A stretch of DNA of 64,000 nt, taken from the NCBI GenBank assembly GCA_900317925.1, contig ONIQ01000004.1, positions 1-64,000 on the forward strand, given 5' to 3'. Shown piece after piece: positions 8,543 through 17,677 of the stretch (position 1 is its first letter; every line of letters begins with the position of its first letter). The position numbers were made by a program, and so were the translations under genes. The notes under the pieces are model-generated. The model was not told where the DNA came from and did no database searches. It worked only from the letters and a program-made list of their open reading frames with translations. The stretch is from an uncultured Bacteroidales bacterium. GTDB lineage: Bacteria; Bacteroidota; Bacteroidia; Bacteroidales; UBA932.

Positions 8543-8938
8543 TTAATAAACATAGCATACGACCTCACCGCCGACATTCTGCTCTTTGGCTTCCTTGTCG
8601 GAGATGATTCCCTTCGATGTGGAGAGGATGGCGATGCCGAGTCCGTTCAGGACGCGGGGCATCTCATCGACGCCGACATACTGGCGCATACCGGGAGTGG
8701 AAACGCGCTCAATTTTCTTGATAGCGGCCACCTTGGTCTGCGGATGGTACTTAAGTGCGATCTTGATGGTGTTGAAAGGCTGGCCCTCGACCACCTTGTA
8801 GCTGAGGATGTAGCCCTTCTCGCACAGGATCTTGGTAATGGCAACCTTCATCTTGGAGGAAGGGATCTCGACGATCTTCTTACCTGCGAGATACGCGTTG
8901 CGGACCCTGGTCAGATAATCTGCAATTGGATCAGTCAT
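8543..8938 (-). CDS. rpsH: Ribosomal protein S8
   Basis: 131 residues starting MTDPIADYLTRVRNA and ending with the S8 motif GGEVVCYVY. It is a primary 16S binder and the spc-operon repressor in enterobacteria. The 77-bp gap upstream to rpsN is the largest in this half of the cluster and is partly AT-rich. I see no clear promoter in it. Confidence 0.99.
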   Translation of the reverse strand: MTDPIADYLTRVRNAYLAGKKIVEIPSSKMKVAITKILCEKGYILSYKVVEGQPFNTIKIALKYHPQTKVAAIKKIERVSTPGMRQYVGVDEMPRVLNGLGIAILSTSKGIISDKEAKEQNVGGEVVCYVY

Positions 8939-9015
8939 TGTTTTGTCTGTTTTGTGGACCGGCGCCCGAGGACGCCCGATATCCGATTGTTAATATAAAT
9001 ATAAGTATAATTCTA

Positions 9016-9285
9016 TTACCAGCTTGCCTTCTTCACGCCCGGGATGAGACCGTTGGAGGCCATCTCACGGAACTGGATACGGCTGATGCCGAATGCACGC
9101 ATGTAACCCTTCGGACGACCGGTGAGGGAGCAACGGTTGTGCAGACGAACAGAAGAGGAGTTCTTGGGGAGCTTGTCAAGAGCAGCCCAGTCGCCAGCCT
9201 CTTTCAAGGCCTTTCTCTTCTCGGCATACTTAGCAACTAATTTCGCACGCTTAACCTCGCGGGCTTTCATACTTTCTTTTGCCAT
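9016..9285 (-). CDS. rpsN: Ribosomal protein S14
   Basis: 89 residues, the longer zinc-free form. It has the conserved C-terminal [20 protein letters not shown] and lacks the CxxC pairs of zinc-type S14. It is a 30S head protein. It lies 10 bp after rplE. Confidence 0.98.
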   Translation of the reverse strand: MAKESMKAREVKRAKLVAKYAEKRKALKEAGDWAALDKLPKNSSSVRLHNRCSLTGRPKGYMRAFGISRIQFREMASNGLIPGVKKASW

Positions 9286-9295
9286 GTGCTATGTT

Positions 9296-9898
9296 TTAGT
9301 TATTGTGTTTCTTGAAAGGCACGCCGAACTCTTTCAGGAGGGCATAAGCCTCCTCATCGGTCTTCGCCGTAGTGACAAAGGTAATCTCAAGACCATGGAT
9401 CCGCGGGTTCTTGTCGATATCGACCTCCGGGAAGATGATCTGCTCCTTGATACCAAGGGTGTAGTTGCCACGGCCGTCGAACTTCTCGGCAACACCGTTG
9501 AAGTCGCGGATACGCGGGAGGGAGATGCGGATCAGACGCTCGAGGAACTCGTACATCCGGACGTCGCGCAGGGTCACCTTCACGCCGATGGGCATGCCCT
9601 TACGGAGCTTGAAGTTGGAAACGTCTTTCTTGGAAGTGGTGAGAACCGCCTTCTGACCGACGATCTTGCTCAGCTCGGCTGCGCTTTCCTCAACCAGCTT
9701 CTTGTCCTGGGTACCGTCGCCGACACCCTCGTTGATGGTAATCTTAACCAGGCGGGGAACCTGCATTACCGTCGTATAGGAGAACTGCTTGACAAGCTTG
9801 TCAACAATCTCTTCCCGATAGACCTTCTTGAGGGTCGGGACATAACCTTTCGGGAGCTCAGCGCTCACGGCAGGGGTATTCTGTGCTTTCTTTGCCAT
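9296..9898 (-). CDS. rplE: Ribosomal protein L5
   Basis: 200 residues, somewhat longer than the usual 180 because of an N-terminal extension ([18 protein letters not shown]). The core binds 5S rRNA and contacts P-site tRNA ([20 protein letters not shown] is diagnostic). A GAGGAGA-type Shine-Dalgarno lies upstream (about 9907-9913). It follows rplX by 3 bp. Confidence 0.99.
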   Translation of the reverse strand: MAKKAQNTPAVSAELPKGYVPTLKKVYREEIVDKLVKQFSYTTVMQVPRLVKITINEGVGDGTQDKKLVEESAAELSKIVGQKAVLTTSKKDVSNFKLRKGMPIGVKVTLRDVRMYEFLERLIRISLPRIRDFNGVAEKFDGRGNYTLGIKEQIIFPEVDIDKNPRIHGLEITFVTTAKTDEEAYALLKEFGVPFKKHNN

Positions 9899-9901
9899 AA
9901 C

Positions 9902-10210
9902 TTAGATCTCCTCTCCAGATTTTTTTGCATAACGAACTTTCTTGCCGTCCACGAACTTGTAACCTACGCGCGTGGGTTTGCCATCGACCACGAGGTTGAC
10001 GTTGGAAACGTGGATGCCAGCTTCCTGCTTGACGATACCGCCCTGCGGATACTTGGCATTCGGCTTGGTGTGCTTGCTGACCATGTTAACACCTTCGACG
10101 ACCACACGGTCCTTCTCGGGAATCACGGACAGCACCTTGCCGGTCTTACCTTTATCGTTACCGGCATTGACATATACGGTGTCACCCTTCTTGATGTGAA
10201 TCTTTTTCAT
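9902..10210 (-). CDS. rplX: Ribosomal protein L24
   Basis: 102 residues with an N-terminal KOW motif ([21 protein letters not shown]). It is an early-binding large-subunit protein near the tunnel exit. It lies between rplN and rplE. Confidence 0.99.
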   Translation of the reverse strand: MKKIHIKKGDTVYVNAGNDKGKTGKVLSVIPEKDRVVVEGVNMVSKHTKPNAKYPQGGIVKQEAGIHVSNVNLVVDGKPTRVGYKFVDGKKVRYAKKSGEEI

Positions 10211-10223
10211 AATGTACCGATGA

Positions 10224-10589
10224 TTAAAGGACCTCAGGTGCCAGTGAAACGATCTTCATGTAGTTCTCGCGGAGCTCGCGGGCGACGGGACCGAAAATAC
10301 GGGTGCCGCGGAGTTCGCCGGCGTTGTTCAGGAGAACGCATGCATTGTCGTCGAAACGGATATAAGAACCGTCCGGACGGCGGATTTCCTTCTTGGTGCG
10401 CACGATAACGGCTTTCGAAACGGTGCCCTTCTTGGCATCGCTGCCCGGAATCGCGCTCTTGACGGTGACGACGATCTTGTCGCCTATGGTTGCGTAACGG
10501 TGGTGCGTACCGCCGAGGACACGGATGCAGAGAACTTCCTTTGCACCGCTGTTGTCAGCCACCTGTAAACGGGTTTCCTGCTGTATCAT
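10224..10589 (-). CDS. rplN: Ribosomal protein L14
   Basis: 121 residues beginning [18 protein letters not shown], with the C-terminal [14 protein letters not shown]. It forms part of the intersubunit bridge region and the binding site of silencing factor RsfS. It is 1 bp from rpsQ, so the two are probably translationally coupled. Confidence 0.99.
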   Translation of the reverse strand: MIQQETRLQVADNSGAKEVLCIRVLGGTHHRYATIGDKIVVTVKSAIPGSDAKKGTVSKAVIVRTKKEIRRPDGSYIRFDDNACVLLNNAGELRGTRIFGPVARELRENYMKIVSLAPEVL

Positions 10590-10590
10590 A

Positions 10591-10845
10591 CTACTTGGCT
10601 TTTTCTATGATTTCAACTAATCTCCAGTTCTTGGTCTTGCTCAGGGGGCGGGTCTCCATGATGCGGACCTTGTCGCCTTCGCCACACTCGTTCTTGTCAT
10701 CCTGGGCGACGAACTTGGTCGTCTGCTTGATGAACTTGCCGTAGAGGGGATGCTTCTTGCGCGTCTCGACCGCGACGATGATGGTCTTGTCATTCTTGCT
10801 GCTGACCACCAGACCTATTCTTTCCTTACGAAGATTTCTTTCCAT
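10591..10845 (-). CDS. rpsQ: Ribosomal protein S17
   Basis: 84 residues forming an OB fold ([41 protein letters not shown]). It is a primary 16S-binding protein at the body of the 30S. It lies between rpmC and rplN. Confidence 0.99.
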   Translation of the reverse strand: MERNLRKERIGLVVSSKNDKTIIVAVETRKKHPLYGKFIKQTTKFVAQDDKNECGEGDKVRIMETRPLSKTKNWRLVEIIEKAK

Positions 10846-10857
10846 AAGACTTACTTG

Positions 10858-11052
10858 TTACTGTGCGTTTTCTTTCTCGGCGAGGATCGTCATCATCAGG
10901 GCGATGTCCTTGCGCGTCTTGCTAAAATAAGAGGTATCCTCCAATGGAGAAATCGCGTGGTTGAGTTTCTTCTGGTCGAGCTCGTTCTTCTTGAGCTGGA
11001 TCTGATCCTTCAGATCGGCGATAGACATCTCGCGTGCTTCTTTTGCTTTCAT
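10858..11052 (-). CDS. rpmC: Ribosomal protein L29
   Basis: 64 residues of mostly helical sequence (MKAKEAREMSIADLKDQIQ). It lies next to the tunnel exit on the large subunit, near L23. It has a weak GGAG motif upstream of the ATG and lies 18 bp after rplP. Confidence 0.97.
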   Translation of the reverse strand: MKAKEAREMSIADLKDQIQLKKNELDQKKLNHAISPLEDTSYFSKTRKDIALMMTILAEKENAQ

Positions 11053-11070
11053 TTGCTTATCTCCATTATA

Positions 11071-11490
11071 TTATTCAACATAATCCCGGCGGACGATGAA
11101 CTTCGTAGCCACGGGCAGTTTGTGGGAAGCGAGGCGCATTGCCTCCTTGGCGGTCTCAAGCGACACACCCTCGGCCTCGAAGAGGATACGACCGGGCGTC
11201 ACAGGAGCGACGAAACCCTGGGGATCACCCTTACCTTTACCCATACGGGTAGAGAGCGGCTTCTTCGTGAACGGTTTCACAGGGAAGATGCGGATCCAGA
11301 TCTGGCCCTCACGGTTCATGCGACGGGAAATCGCCTGACGGGCGGCCTCGATCTGCTGGGCAGTCAGCCAGCAATTCTCAAGCGTCTTGAGACCGAAGGA
11401 ACCGAACGCGAGCTGGTTGCCACGCTGGGCCATGCCTTTCATCACGTTCTTCTGCTCCCTTCTGAATTTTGTTTTCTTAGGCTGTAACAT
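11071..11490 (-). CDS. rplP: Ribosomal protein L16
   Basis: 139 residues from [15 protein letters not shown], the conserved L16 start; upstream in-frame codons are not conserved family sequence. Motifs [25 protein letters not shown] and [14 protein letters not shown] are diagnostic. It sits near the peptidyl transferase centre. In most bacteria rplP follows rpsC directly. Here rpsC is 15.7 kb away and rplP is the first gene of its own transcription unit, with a strong promoter at 11580-11609. Confidence 0.99.
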   Translation of the reverse strand: MLQPKKTKFRREQKNVMKGMAQRGNQLAFGSFGLKTLENCWLTAQQIEAARQAISRRMNREGQIWIRIFPVKPFTKKPLSTRMGKGKGDPQGFVAPVTPGRILFEAEGVSLETAKEAMRLASHKLPVATKFIVRRDYVE

Positions 11491-11579
11491 TGCTGTATTA
11501 CTTTTAATTAATTTCCTAAAATTCTCCAAATCATTGAGTATCAGCTGGTTGGGCGAACTCTACCCAATTTTTTGGGATG
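11491..11579 (-). promoter_or_regulatory. rplP leader with two mutually exclusive hairpins
   Basis: On the minus strand, CCCAA (11576-11572) can pair with TTGGG (11567-11563) across a 4-base A loop. The same TTGGG can instead pair with a second CCCAA (11553-11549) across TAGAGTTCG. Only one can form at a time. It lies between the promoter and L16, where r-protein autoregulation could act. The regulatory role is inference. Confidence 0.45.
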
Positions 11580-11609
11580 CAAAGTTAGTAAAAAATATTG
11601 GATTTCAAA
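11580..11609 (-). promoter_or_regulatory. Promoter of the L16-L17 operon
   Basis: On the minus strand, TTTG (plus 11606-11609) is followed after 18 bases by TAACTTTG (plus 11580-11587), a perfect match to the Bacteroidota TAnnTTTG box. It would start transcription about 80-90 bases upstream of rplP. Confidence 0.8.
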
Positions 11610-11751
11610 CTATTTTTGAAAAATATTTCAACATTTTCGACCGGCATTTTTAACAGTTAACTACAATGATTTTCAGCAAGTTACATATTCTGTTGAAAAA
11701 TTCTTGCCTGCATTTTCGACACAAACCTCGGGGCATCGTACGGAATTTGCG

Positions 11752-11759
11752 TAAATTTG
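11752..11759 (+). promoter_or_regulatory. -7 box (TAAATTTG) directly ahead of the DUF4294 gene
   Basis: A perfect TAnnTTTG box ends 8 bases before the ATG at 11768, so the predicted transcript would be leaderless or nearly so. No good TTG is seen at the -33 spacing, which lowers confidence. Confidence 0.5.
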
Positions 11760-11767
11760 CGTCGGAA

Positions 11768-12433
11768 ATGACAAAATGGCGCGCATATTGGGTCCTGCTG
11801 ACCTGCCTGCTGATCCTGCCGGACCCCGAGGGCTTTGCCCAGAAACCCGGCAAGCATGCCGGCTACCTGGGCGTCGTGGTGGATGAACGCGGCGACACCA
11901 CCTATGTGGACGACATCCCGCCCGTATGGGTCTTTCCCAAAGGGGTCCGCAAACGCAAAGACTACCGGCAGTACTACAAACTGGTCTATCATTTCAGCAA
12001 GGTCTATCCCTACGCCCTGATGGCGGCCCGCCTGGAACACGAAGTGGACAGCACCATCAAGGCCCGCCATCTTTCCGGAGCGGCCGAACGCGCCTACATC
12101 TCCGCCCGGCAGAAAGAGCTCCTGAAAGCTTTCGAACCGCACCTGCGGCGGATGACCACGTCCCAGGGACGCCTGCTGGTGCGCCTGTGCGACCGGGAAA
12201 TCGGCCGGAACGCCTATTCCATCATAAAAGACTACAAAAACGGCTTCGTGGCCGGCTTCTGGCAGGGTGTGGCCCGCATTTTCGGCCAAAACCTGAAATC
12301 CCGCTACGACCCCAAGGGCCAGGACAAAGTGACGGAAGAGCTGGTCCAGAAATGGCAAAAGGGCGAATTCGACGCCCTTTACTACTCCATTTTCTACGAA
12401 TACCCTGCGAAACCGAACCTACCGAATCTGTAA
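11768..12433 (+). CDS. DUF4294-family exported protein
   Basis: 221 residues. The N-terminus looks like a signal peptide (about residues 1-25: basic MTKWR, then a Leu-rich core, then FAQ). The rest is charged, with conserved-looking VYPYALMAARL and RLCDREIGRNAYSIIKDYKNGFVAGFWQ segments typical of the Bacteroidota DUF4294 family, whose function I do not know. The start was chosen because upstream codons are unlike the family and a -7 box overlaps them. The 3' end overlaps convergent lpxH by 15 bp. Confidence 0.85.
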   Translation: MTKWRAYWVLLTCLLILPDPEGFAQKPGKHAGYLGVVVDERGDTTYVDDIPPVWVFPKGVRKRKDYRQYYKLVYHFSKVYPYALMAARLEHEVDSTIKARHLSGAAERAYISARQKELLKAFEPHLRRMTTSQGRLLVRLCDREIGRNAYSIIKDYKNGFVAGFWQGVARIFGQNLKSRYDPKGQDKVTEELVQKWQKGEFDALYYSIFYEYPAKPNLPNL

Positions 12434-13150
12434 GTCGGTCCCGTCGAATACGATGTAAGACGATCCTTCCATCCAATCCTTTAAGACCAGCAGGCGTGCG
12501 CCTGTGCCCACGGGCATATCGACCCGGCAGTGGAAGTGACCGAAGATGAAATAATCCACCTTGTGCTCCCGGCTGAACGCGTCGGCAAACTGCCAGAGCG
12601 GTTCCGACTCCCCTTTGAAATCGTAGCCGATATCCTTGGACAGCCGGCTGTGGCGCGACCAGCTGTTCCCGAACCAGAAGGCCAGGGTGGGATGAAGGAG
12701 GGAAAAGAGTCCCTGGAAAAAAGGATGGCGGAAGCCCCAGCGCATGAACTTGTACCAGCGGTTGCCGGGGCCCAGGCCATCTCCGTGTCCCAGGCAGAAC
12801 GTCTTGCCGGCAATCTCCACCAGATACGGCTGCTGGAGTTTGACCATCCCCATGGATTCAAAATAATGATAGGCCCAGATATCGTGGTTCCCCTGGAAGA
12901 AAAACACCTTCACGCCCGCGTCCATCAGATCCATCAGCGCAGCGAACACGCGCACGTATCCTTTGGGCACCACATCGTGGTATTCGTACCAGAAATCCCA
13001 GATATCGCCCAGCAGGTAGAGCGATTCCGTCCGTTCCGGGTCGATGCTCCGCAGGAAATCCACGAAGCGTTTCTCCCGTGCAGCGGGATCGTGGACATCC
13101 AGCCCCAGGTGGACATCGGCCGCGAAATACGTGAGCGTACGTGCTGCCAT
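12419..13150 (-). CDS. lpxH: UDP-2,3-diacylglucosamine diphosphatase
   Basis: 243 residues of the calcineurin-like metallophosphoesterase fold. Metal-site motifs in order are DVHLG, GDIWD, GNHD, GHGDG and GHFH. It hydrolyses UDP-2,3-diacylglucosamine to lipid X in lipid A synthesis at the inner membrane. The ATG at 13150 is preferred to an upstream TTG. It starts one base after the uppP stop and ends the ftsX-DUF3098-uppP-lpxH operon. Confidence 0.93.
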   Translation of the reverse strand: MAARTLTYFAADVHLGLDVHDPAAREKRFVDFLRSIDPERTESLYLLGDIWDFWYEYHDVVPKGYVRVFAALMDLMDAGVKVFFFQGNHDIWAYHYFESMGMVKLQQPYLVEIAGKTFCLGHGDGLGPGNRWYKFMRWGFRHPFFQGLFSLLHPTLAFWFGNSWSRHSRLSKDIGYDFKGESEPLWQFADAFSREHKVDYFIFGHFHCRVDMPVGTGARLLVLKDWMEGSSYIVFDGTDLQIR

Positions 13151-13151
13151 C

Positions 13152-13967
13152 TTATGCAAAAACCAAGAGAAGGGAGGCGACGGCCACGCAATAGAGGGCG
13201 AACCAGCCCAGACGGGCCTTGCGCACCAGGGCCACCATCACCTTACAGGCAAACAAACCGGAAACGAAGGCCGCCAGGAAACCCAATGCCAGGGCCGTCA
13301 GGCTCACGCCACCGCCCAGGACGGCATCGCCAGACAGGGCTTTCAGGATATCCAGCGCCTGCTCGCCCAGAATGGGCACCAGCACCATCAGGAACGAGAA
13401 CTGGGCCATGACATCCCGCTTCACCCCGCTGATCAGGCCCACCGCAATGGTGGTACCGGATCGGGACAGGCCGGGAGCCACGGCACAAGCCTGGCCCAGG
13501 CCCACCACAAAGGCCTGCAGGAAGGAAATGCCGTTGCGCCTTTCGCGCGGGCAGACCTGGAACCACCGGCCGAAATGGTCGGAGAAGAACAGCAGGGCCG
13601 CCGTCACGAGCAGGCAGACCGCCACCGTGGTCAGGTTCTCGCCGAAGAGGCTCTCCACCTGGTCTTTGAAGAACATGCCCACCACGAAAACCGGGATCAT
13701 CGAAACGCAGATCTTGGCGATATAGTCCGTTTCGTCGTTATAGCGGAACTGCAGCAAGCCTTTGAGCAACTGGCGGATGGCCGCCCAGAACACCAGGATG
13801 GTGCTCAATACCGTTGCCAGATGGACGGTTACCGTAAAATCCAGGAAACCTTCTCCATCCACCCCCAGCAGTTCCTTGAAAATCATCAGATGTCCGCTGC
13901 TGCTAACCGGAAGAAACTCCGTCAGTCCCTGGACAAGGCCCAGGAGAATTGCCTGCCACCACTCCAT
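13152..13967 (-). CDS. uppP: Undecaprenyl-diphosphatase (BacA/UppP)
   Basis: 271 residues with about eight membrane helices. The two family signatures are visible: LTEFLPVSSSGH near the N-terminus and PGLSRSGTT in the middle. It dephosphorylates undecaprenyl pyrophosphate to recycle the lipid carrier for peptidoglycan and other envelope polymers. The start at MEWWQAILLGLVQG is the family start. It lies 1 bp after DUF3098. Confidence 0.97.
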   Translation of the reverse strand: MEWWQAILLGLVQGLTEFLPVSSSGHLMIFKELLGVDGEGFLDFTVTVHLATVLSTILVFWAAIRQLLKGLLQFRYNDETDYIAKICVSMIPVFVVGMFFKDQVESLFGENLTTVAVCLLVTAALLFFSDHFGRWFQVCPRERRNGISFLQAFVVGLGQACAVAPGLSRSGTTIAVGLISGVKRDVMAQFSFLMVLVPILGEQALDILKALSGDAVLGGGVSLTALALGFLAAFVSGLFACKVMVALVRKARLGWFALYCVAVASLLLVFA

Positions 13968-13968
13968 T

Positions 13969-14205
13969 TTATTCCTCCTTCTTGTCTTTCGCCACGCGCA
14001 TGATGGCGACAATTTCTATTACGACCCCGCACAGGATCACCGTAGGCGCCGCGACCAGCCGCTGCCAGTCGAACATCGCCGGATTGAACACCTGCGGATC
14101 CTTGCTCCCGCCGCCCATCATCAGCAGGTAACCCGCCACCATGACGAGCACCCCGATTACCATCCATTTCAACCCTTTGGAGGTCGTAGCCAAACCATTA
14201 TCCAT
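13969..14205 (-). CDS. DUF3098 small membrane protein
   Basis: 78 residues with two predicted membrane helices (about 14-31 and 51-69) and the DUF3098-like GGSKDPQVFNP segment between them. Its function is unknown. Its place between ftsX and uppP is conserved across Bacteroidota and suggests an envelope or division role, which is inference. Confidence 0.9.
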   Translation of the reverse strand: MDNGLATTSKGLKWMVIGVLVMVAGYLLMMGGGSKDPQVFNPAMFDWQRLVAAPTVILCGVVIEIVAIMRVAKDKKEE

Positions 14206-14211
14206 ATTGTT

Positions 14212-15090
14212 CTAATAGTATAATTCGTCTTTTGTCAGCCGCACCAGCCGGTACACGGACAGCCAGGTGCTCAACAGGCAGATGGCCAGGCCGGCCGCCA
14301 CCACAATCGCCACCACCCACAGCAGCAGGTCCAGCCGGAACACCTCGAACAGCTGCGAAAACTCGCGGCGCACCACGTAAAGGATGCCCACCAGCATGAG
14401 GATGGCCATCAGCGAGGCAAAGAGGCCCTGGAACACGGCGGTCACCATGAACGGCGCCCGGATAAATCCCCGCGTCGCCCCCACCAGTTTCATCGTATGA
14501 ATCACAAAACGGCGGTCGTACAGCGACAACCGCACGGTATTGCCAATCAGCACGAACGAGATGAACAGCAGCAGCAGGATGAATACGCCCAGCACCAGCG
14601 AGATGCGGCCCAGGTTCACATTCAGGTCTTCCACCAGGGACTGCTGGTACACCACCTCGTCCACCATCGGTTCGCGTTCGATGCGCGCACGCACCATCGC
14701 CAGGCTGTCGGACGATACGTAATCGGCCTGCAGGTTCAGGACGATCGAGGCCGGGATGGGGGTCGATTCGAACACGCTCAGGAAATCATCGCCCAGCATT
14801 TGGGCCATCTCGCGGGTTCCCTGTTCCTTCGACACGAAGCGGGTTCCCACGATGAACGGCAGCTCTTCCAGCCGGGGCAGCAAGGTCATGGCCTGCTCGT
14901 CGGACACCTCCGTCTTCATCATCACGCTCACCTGCATGTTCTCCTTGAAATAATCCGACACGCTGCGCGCATTGACCAGCAGCATGGCGGCGATACCCAC
15001 AAGCAACAGCACCAGGGATATGCTGATGAGGGAGGAAAGGTAAGCGTTCCGGAGCCGCCTCCGCATGATTCGATTCTTCTTTTCTGCCAT
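14212..15090 (-). CDS. ftsX: Cell division protein FtsX
   Basis: 292 residues of the FtsX permease type: a short cytoplasmic N-terminus, one membrane helix (about 20-42), a periplasmic domain (about 43-165) and three C-terminal helices with a HTMKLVGATRGFIRAPF loop. With the ATPase FtsE it relays division signals to cell-wall hydrolases. ftsE is not adjacent. The ATG at 15090 is chosen over a TTG at 15105, because the predicted transcription start falls at about 15107. It is first in the operon. Confidence 0.95.
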   Translation of the reverse strand: MAEKKNRIMRRRLRNAYLSSLISISLVLLLVGIAAMLLVNARSVSDYFKENMQVSVMMKTEVSDEQAMTLLPRLEELPFIVGTRFVSKEQGTREMAQMLGDDFLSVFESTPIPASIVLNLQADYVSSDSLAMVRARIEREPMVDEVVYQQSLVEDLNVNLGRISLVLGVFILLLLFISFVLIGNTVRLSLYDRRFVIHTMKLVGATRGFIRAPFMVTAVFQGLFASLMAILMLVGILYVVRREFSQLFEVFRLDLLLWVVAIVVAAGLAICLLSTWLSVYRLVRLTKDELYY

Positions 15091-15113
15091 ACTTGCAAGG
15101 GCCAATTTGGGTT

Positions 15114-15160
15114 CAAAGATAGTGAAAACTTGAAATTCTAAAAAATATTTATTAACTTTG
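15114..15160. promoter_or_regulatory. Divergent promoters for ftsX (minus) and the GlgA-like gene (plus)
   Basis: Minus: TATCTTTG (plus 15114-15121), a perfect -7 box about 24 bases from the ftsX ATG. Plus: TTG at 15130-15132, 20 bases, then TAACTTTG at 15153-15160, a perfect match in sequence and spacing. Confidence 0.75.
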
Positions 15161-15175
15161 CAAAGAATATACGTA

Positions 15176-16006
15176 ATGGAATTGATGATGGGTGAGTCAG
15201 TTAAAAGAGTTCTGTTTGTGAACTCGGAAATAACCCCCTATCTTCCGGAAACCCCCATTTCTCTGATTGGCCGTTACCTGCCGCAGGGTATTCAGGAGAG
15301 GAAGAAGGAAATCCGTTCGTTCATGCCGCGATATGGCTGCATCAACGAGCGGAAGAACCAGCTGCACGAGGTTATCCGCCTTTCCGGTATGAATATCATC
15401 ATTTCCGACGTGGATCATCCCCTCGTAATCAAGGTGGCTTCCATCTCGGCCGCCCGCATGCAGGTGTATTTCATCGACAACGAAGAATACTTCCGCCGCA
15501 AACAGGTGGCCTACGATGAAAAGGGTAATTTCTTTGCCGACAATGGCGACCGGGCCATTTTCTTCGCCCGCGGCGTCCTGGAGACCGCCAAGAAACTGCG
15601 CTGGGCCCCGGACATCATCCACTGCCACGGCTGGATTACCCATCTGCTGCCCCTCTATCTGAAGAAAATCTACAAGGACGACCCGATATTCGCCAACAGC
15701 AAGGTGGTGCTTTCCCTGTACAACGACACGCCCACCGAGCCTTTTGCCAAGAACTTCAAGGACGCCGCCCGTTTCGCCTCCCTGAAAGAAGAAGACGTGG
15801 CCCCGCTGGCCGACGCCAATGGCATAAAACTTGCTCAAACTGCCATCCGGTACTCGGATGGGGTCATCCTGAGTACTTCCGGTATCGCTCCCGAACTGAA
15901 AAAGACCTGCAAGGATGCCGGTCTGCCGGTGCTCGCCTACAAGGCCAAATCCATTGCGGACGGGAGTTATATCGACGAGTACAACAATTTTTATGATCAG
16001 CTGTAA
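15176..16006 (+). CDS. Short GlgA-like (glycogen/starch synthase N-terminal domain) protein
   Basis: 276 residues covering only the N-terminal catalytic-domain-like half of GT5 glycogen synthases (VLFVNSEITPYLPETP; the PDIIHCHGWITHLLPLYLK segment). The C-terminal nucleotide-sugar-binding half is absent and no second part follows, so full glycogen synthase activity is doubtful. This short form next to a DUF4270 lipoprotein is a familiar Bacteroidales pair. The start could be 15176 or an internal ATG at 15185 or 15188. Confidence 0.82.
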   Translation: MELMMGESVKRVLFVNSEITPYLPETPISLIGRYLPQGIQERKKEIRSFMPRYGCINERKNQLHEVIRLSGMNIIISDVDHPLVIKVASISAARMQVYFIDNEEYFRRKQVAYDEKGNFFADNGDRAIFFARGVLETAKKLRWAPDIIHCHGWITHLLPLYLKKIYKDDPIFANSKVVLSLYNDTPTEPFAKNFKDAARFASLKEEDVAPLADANGIKLAQTAIRYSDGVILSTSGIAPELKKTCKDAGLPVLAYKAKSIADGSYIDEYNNFYDQL

Positions 16007-16009
16007 GGA

Positions 16010-17659
16010 ATGAAGTTGAAAGTTTTTGCCTGTGCCGCAGCCCTCGCCTGCTGCGCCGCCTGCATCGATATCGACAACGAAGTGGGGGAAAACCTCATCG
16101 CCACCAACCAACAATACACGATTCACACGGCCGAATTCGACTTGGAGGACATCCGGTTGGATTATGTGGACGCCCTTTCGGGCTATTCCGCAGACAACAT
16201 CGTCTTCGGCGCCGTCCGCGACACCCGTTATGGTCTATCCACCCGCAGCAGCGCCTTTTCGCTGGTTCCGGTTTATGACACCCTGGACTTCGGCACGAAC
16301 ACCCGCCTCCGCGGTTTCCACTTTGCCGCCACGGCAGACACCGTCTCCCTTCCTTCGGAAAGCCAGCGCGGGATCCTCCAGAACGTGAATGTTTTCGAGC
16401 TCACCCAGCCCCTGGACGCGGATCAATACTATACCAGCACCATCGTCCCGCACGGCTCGGAACGCATTTCGAAAGGCATTCCGGTCTTTAACGGAACCGA
16501 TACCCTATCGTTCGACTTCACCGATGCCTTCGCCCTCAAATACCTGGAGAAGCTGAAAGTCATCGCCAAAAACGGCATCAAGGACATCAAGACCTATACC
16601 GCCGAACTGCCCGGCATCTACATCGAATCCGATGTCCCCACCGGGATGGGCGGACGAATCAACCGGCTGAAACTCGGCATCCTGGAGGCCAATTCAGAAG
16701 GCTATATGCAGATGTCCGGCAACTACGCCCGTCTGAAATTCCGGGCCGATTACGGTTCCCGAAAGGATGTGGACACGTCCTTCGTGTTCTATTTCAACCC
16801 CACGAAGCTACAGAACGTAGATTCGCTCTACCGCGCCAACGCGAAGCCCGAGCAGTATGTGTTCAACATCTCTTCCTATCAGTCCCAGTCCCTTGCCGGC
16901 CGGGCCGGAGCGGCGATCTACATCGAAGGCGGTACGGGCCTGAAACCGGTCATCCCCGCCAAGGAAATCTATCGACTGGTATCGAACGAGATTGCCCGGC
17001 AGGGCGGAAACGGAAAGAACACCGTCATTGCCAAGGCCACCATCGAACTCCCCTTCGACTTCCCGGAGAACTACGAGGATTTCTACAAGTTCCCTCCCAT
17101 CTTGAACCCGACCCTCAAACGGGTTGACGACAACAAGAAGGTGACCTTCGCCGGCCTGACCGATGCCAATGAAAGCTCTGAAAACCAGGGCGATGTGGAC
17201 CGGTCCAACTGCCAGTATGCCCCGGATATCTCCCACCACGTGCAGCAGATCCTGAAGATGAAGGAGACCGACGACATGAGCGGATACGACGTCTGGTTCC
17301 TGGCCATGAATTACAGGACCATCGTCACCGTAAACGCCAACAATTCACAGAACGACTACTATCAGCAGATGATGTACTATAGCTATATGAACAGCCTGTA
17401 CGGCGGCGGATACGGCGGATACGGCGGTTATGGCGGTTATGGCGGTTATGGCGGATACGGATATGGCGGCTACGGCTACGACAATTACTACAGCTACATG
17501 CTGATGGCACAGGCCATGAGCAGTTCGTCCAGTTCCACCACCACCTCCAGGCAGACCTTCCTGGACAAAGAGGGTTATTATGACGCTGTCCTGGCCGGTC
17601 CTACGGCATTGGGACGCCGTCCCAAGCTCCGCGTCACCTACGCTGTCCCGCGGGAATAA
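16010..17659 (+). CDS. DUF4270 lipoprotein with a Gly-Tyr repeat
   Basis: 549 residues. An N-terminal lipoprotein-type signal ends near Cys18 (ACCAAC), followed by a beta-rich body of the DUF4270 family found in Bacteroidota outer-membrane or surface proteins. A low-complexity GYGG repeat occupies about residues 463-493, just after a Tyr-rich stretch, and is followed by a Ser run. It is 3 bp after the GlgA-like gene and probably co-transcribed. Function is unknown. The repeat looks like an insertion between conserved strands. Confidence 0.88.
   Translation: MKLKVFACAAALACCAACIDIDNEVGENLIATNQQYTIHTAEFDLEDIRLDYVDALSGYSADNIVFGAVRDTRYGLSTRSSAFSLVPVYDTLDFGTNTRLRGFHFAATADTVSLPSESQRGILQNVNVFELTQPLDADQYYTSTIVPHGSERISKGIPVFNGTDTLSFDFTDAFALKYLEKLKVIAKNGIKDIKTYTAELPGIYIESDVPTGMGGRINRLKLGILEANSEGYMQMSGNYARLKFRADYGSRKDVDTSFVFYFNPTKLQNVDSLYRANAKPEQYVFNISSYQSQSLAGRAGAAIYIEGGTGLKPVIPAKEIYRLVSNEIARQGGNGKNTVIAKATIELPFDFPENYEDFYKFPPILNPTLKRVDDNKKVTFAGLTDANESSENQGDVDRSNCQYAPDISHHVQQILKMKETDDMSGYDVWFLAMNYRTIVTVNANNSQNDYYQQMMYYSYMNSLYGGGYGGYGGYGGYGGYGGYGYGGYGYDNYYSYMLMAQAMSSSSSSTTTSRQTFLDKEGYYDAVLAGPTALGRRPKLRVTYAVPRE
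17398..17490 (+). repeat. 9-bp in-frame microsatellite encoding Gly-Gly-Tyr units
   Basis: Tandem GGCGGATAC/GGCGGTTAT units lie in frame within the DUF4270 gene. Gain or loss of units would change protein length without a frameshift. Confidence 0.88.
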
Positions 17660-17677
17660 CGGGAAAGACAGAAAAAG

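Noticed and set aside
8939..9015. Internal promoter between rpsN and rpsH
   Set aside because: The gap is AT-rich in part but no TAnnTTTG box with a correctly spaced TTG is present on the minus strand.
15176..16006. Full glycogen synthase
   Set aside because: Only the N-terminal half is encoded and no continuation follows in any frame; DUF4270 starts 3 bp later.
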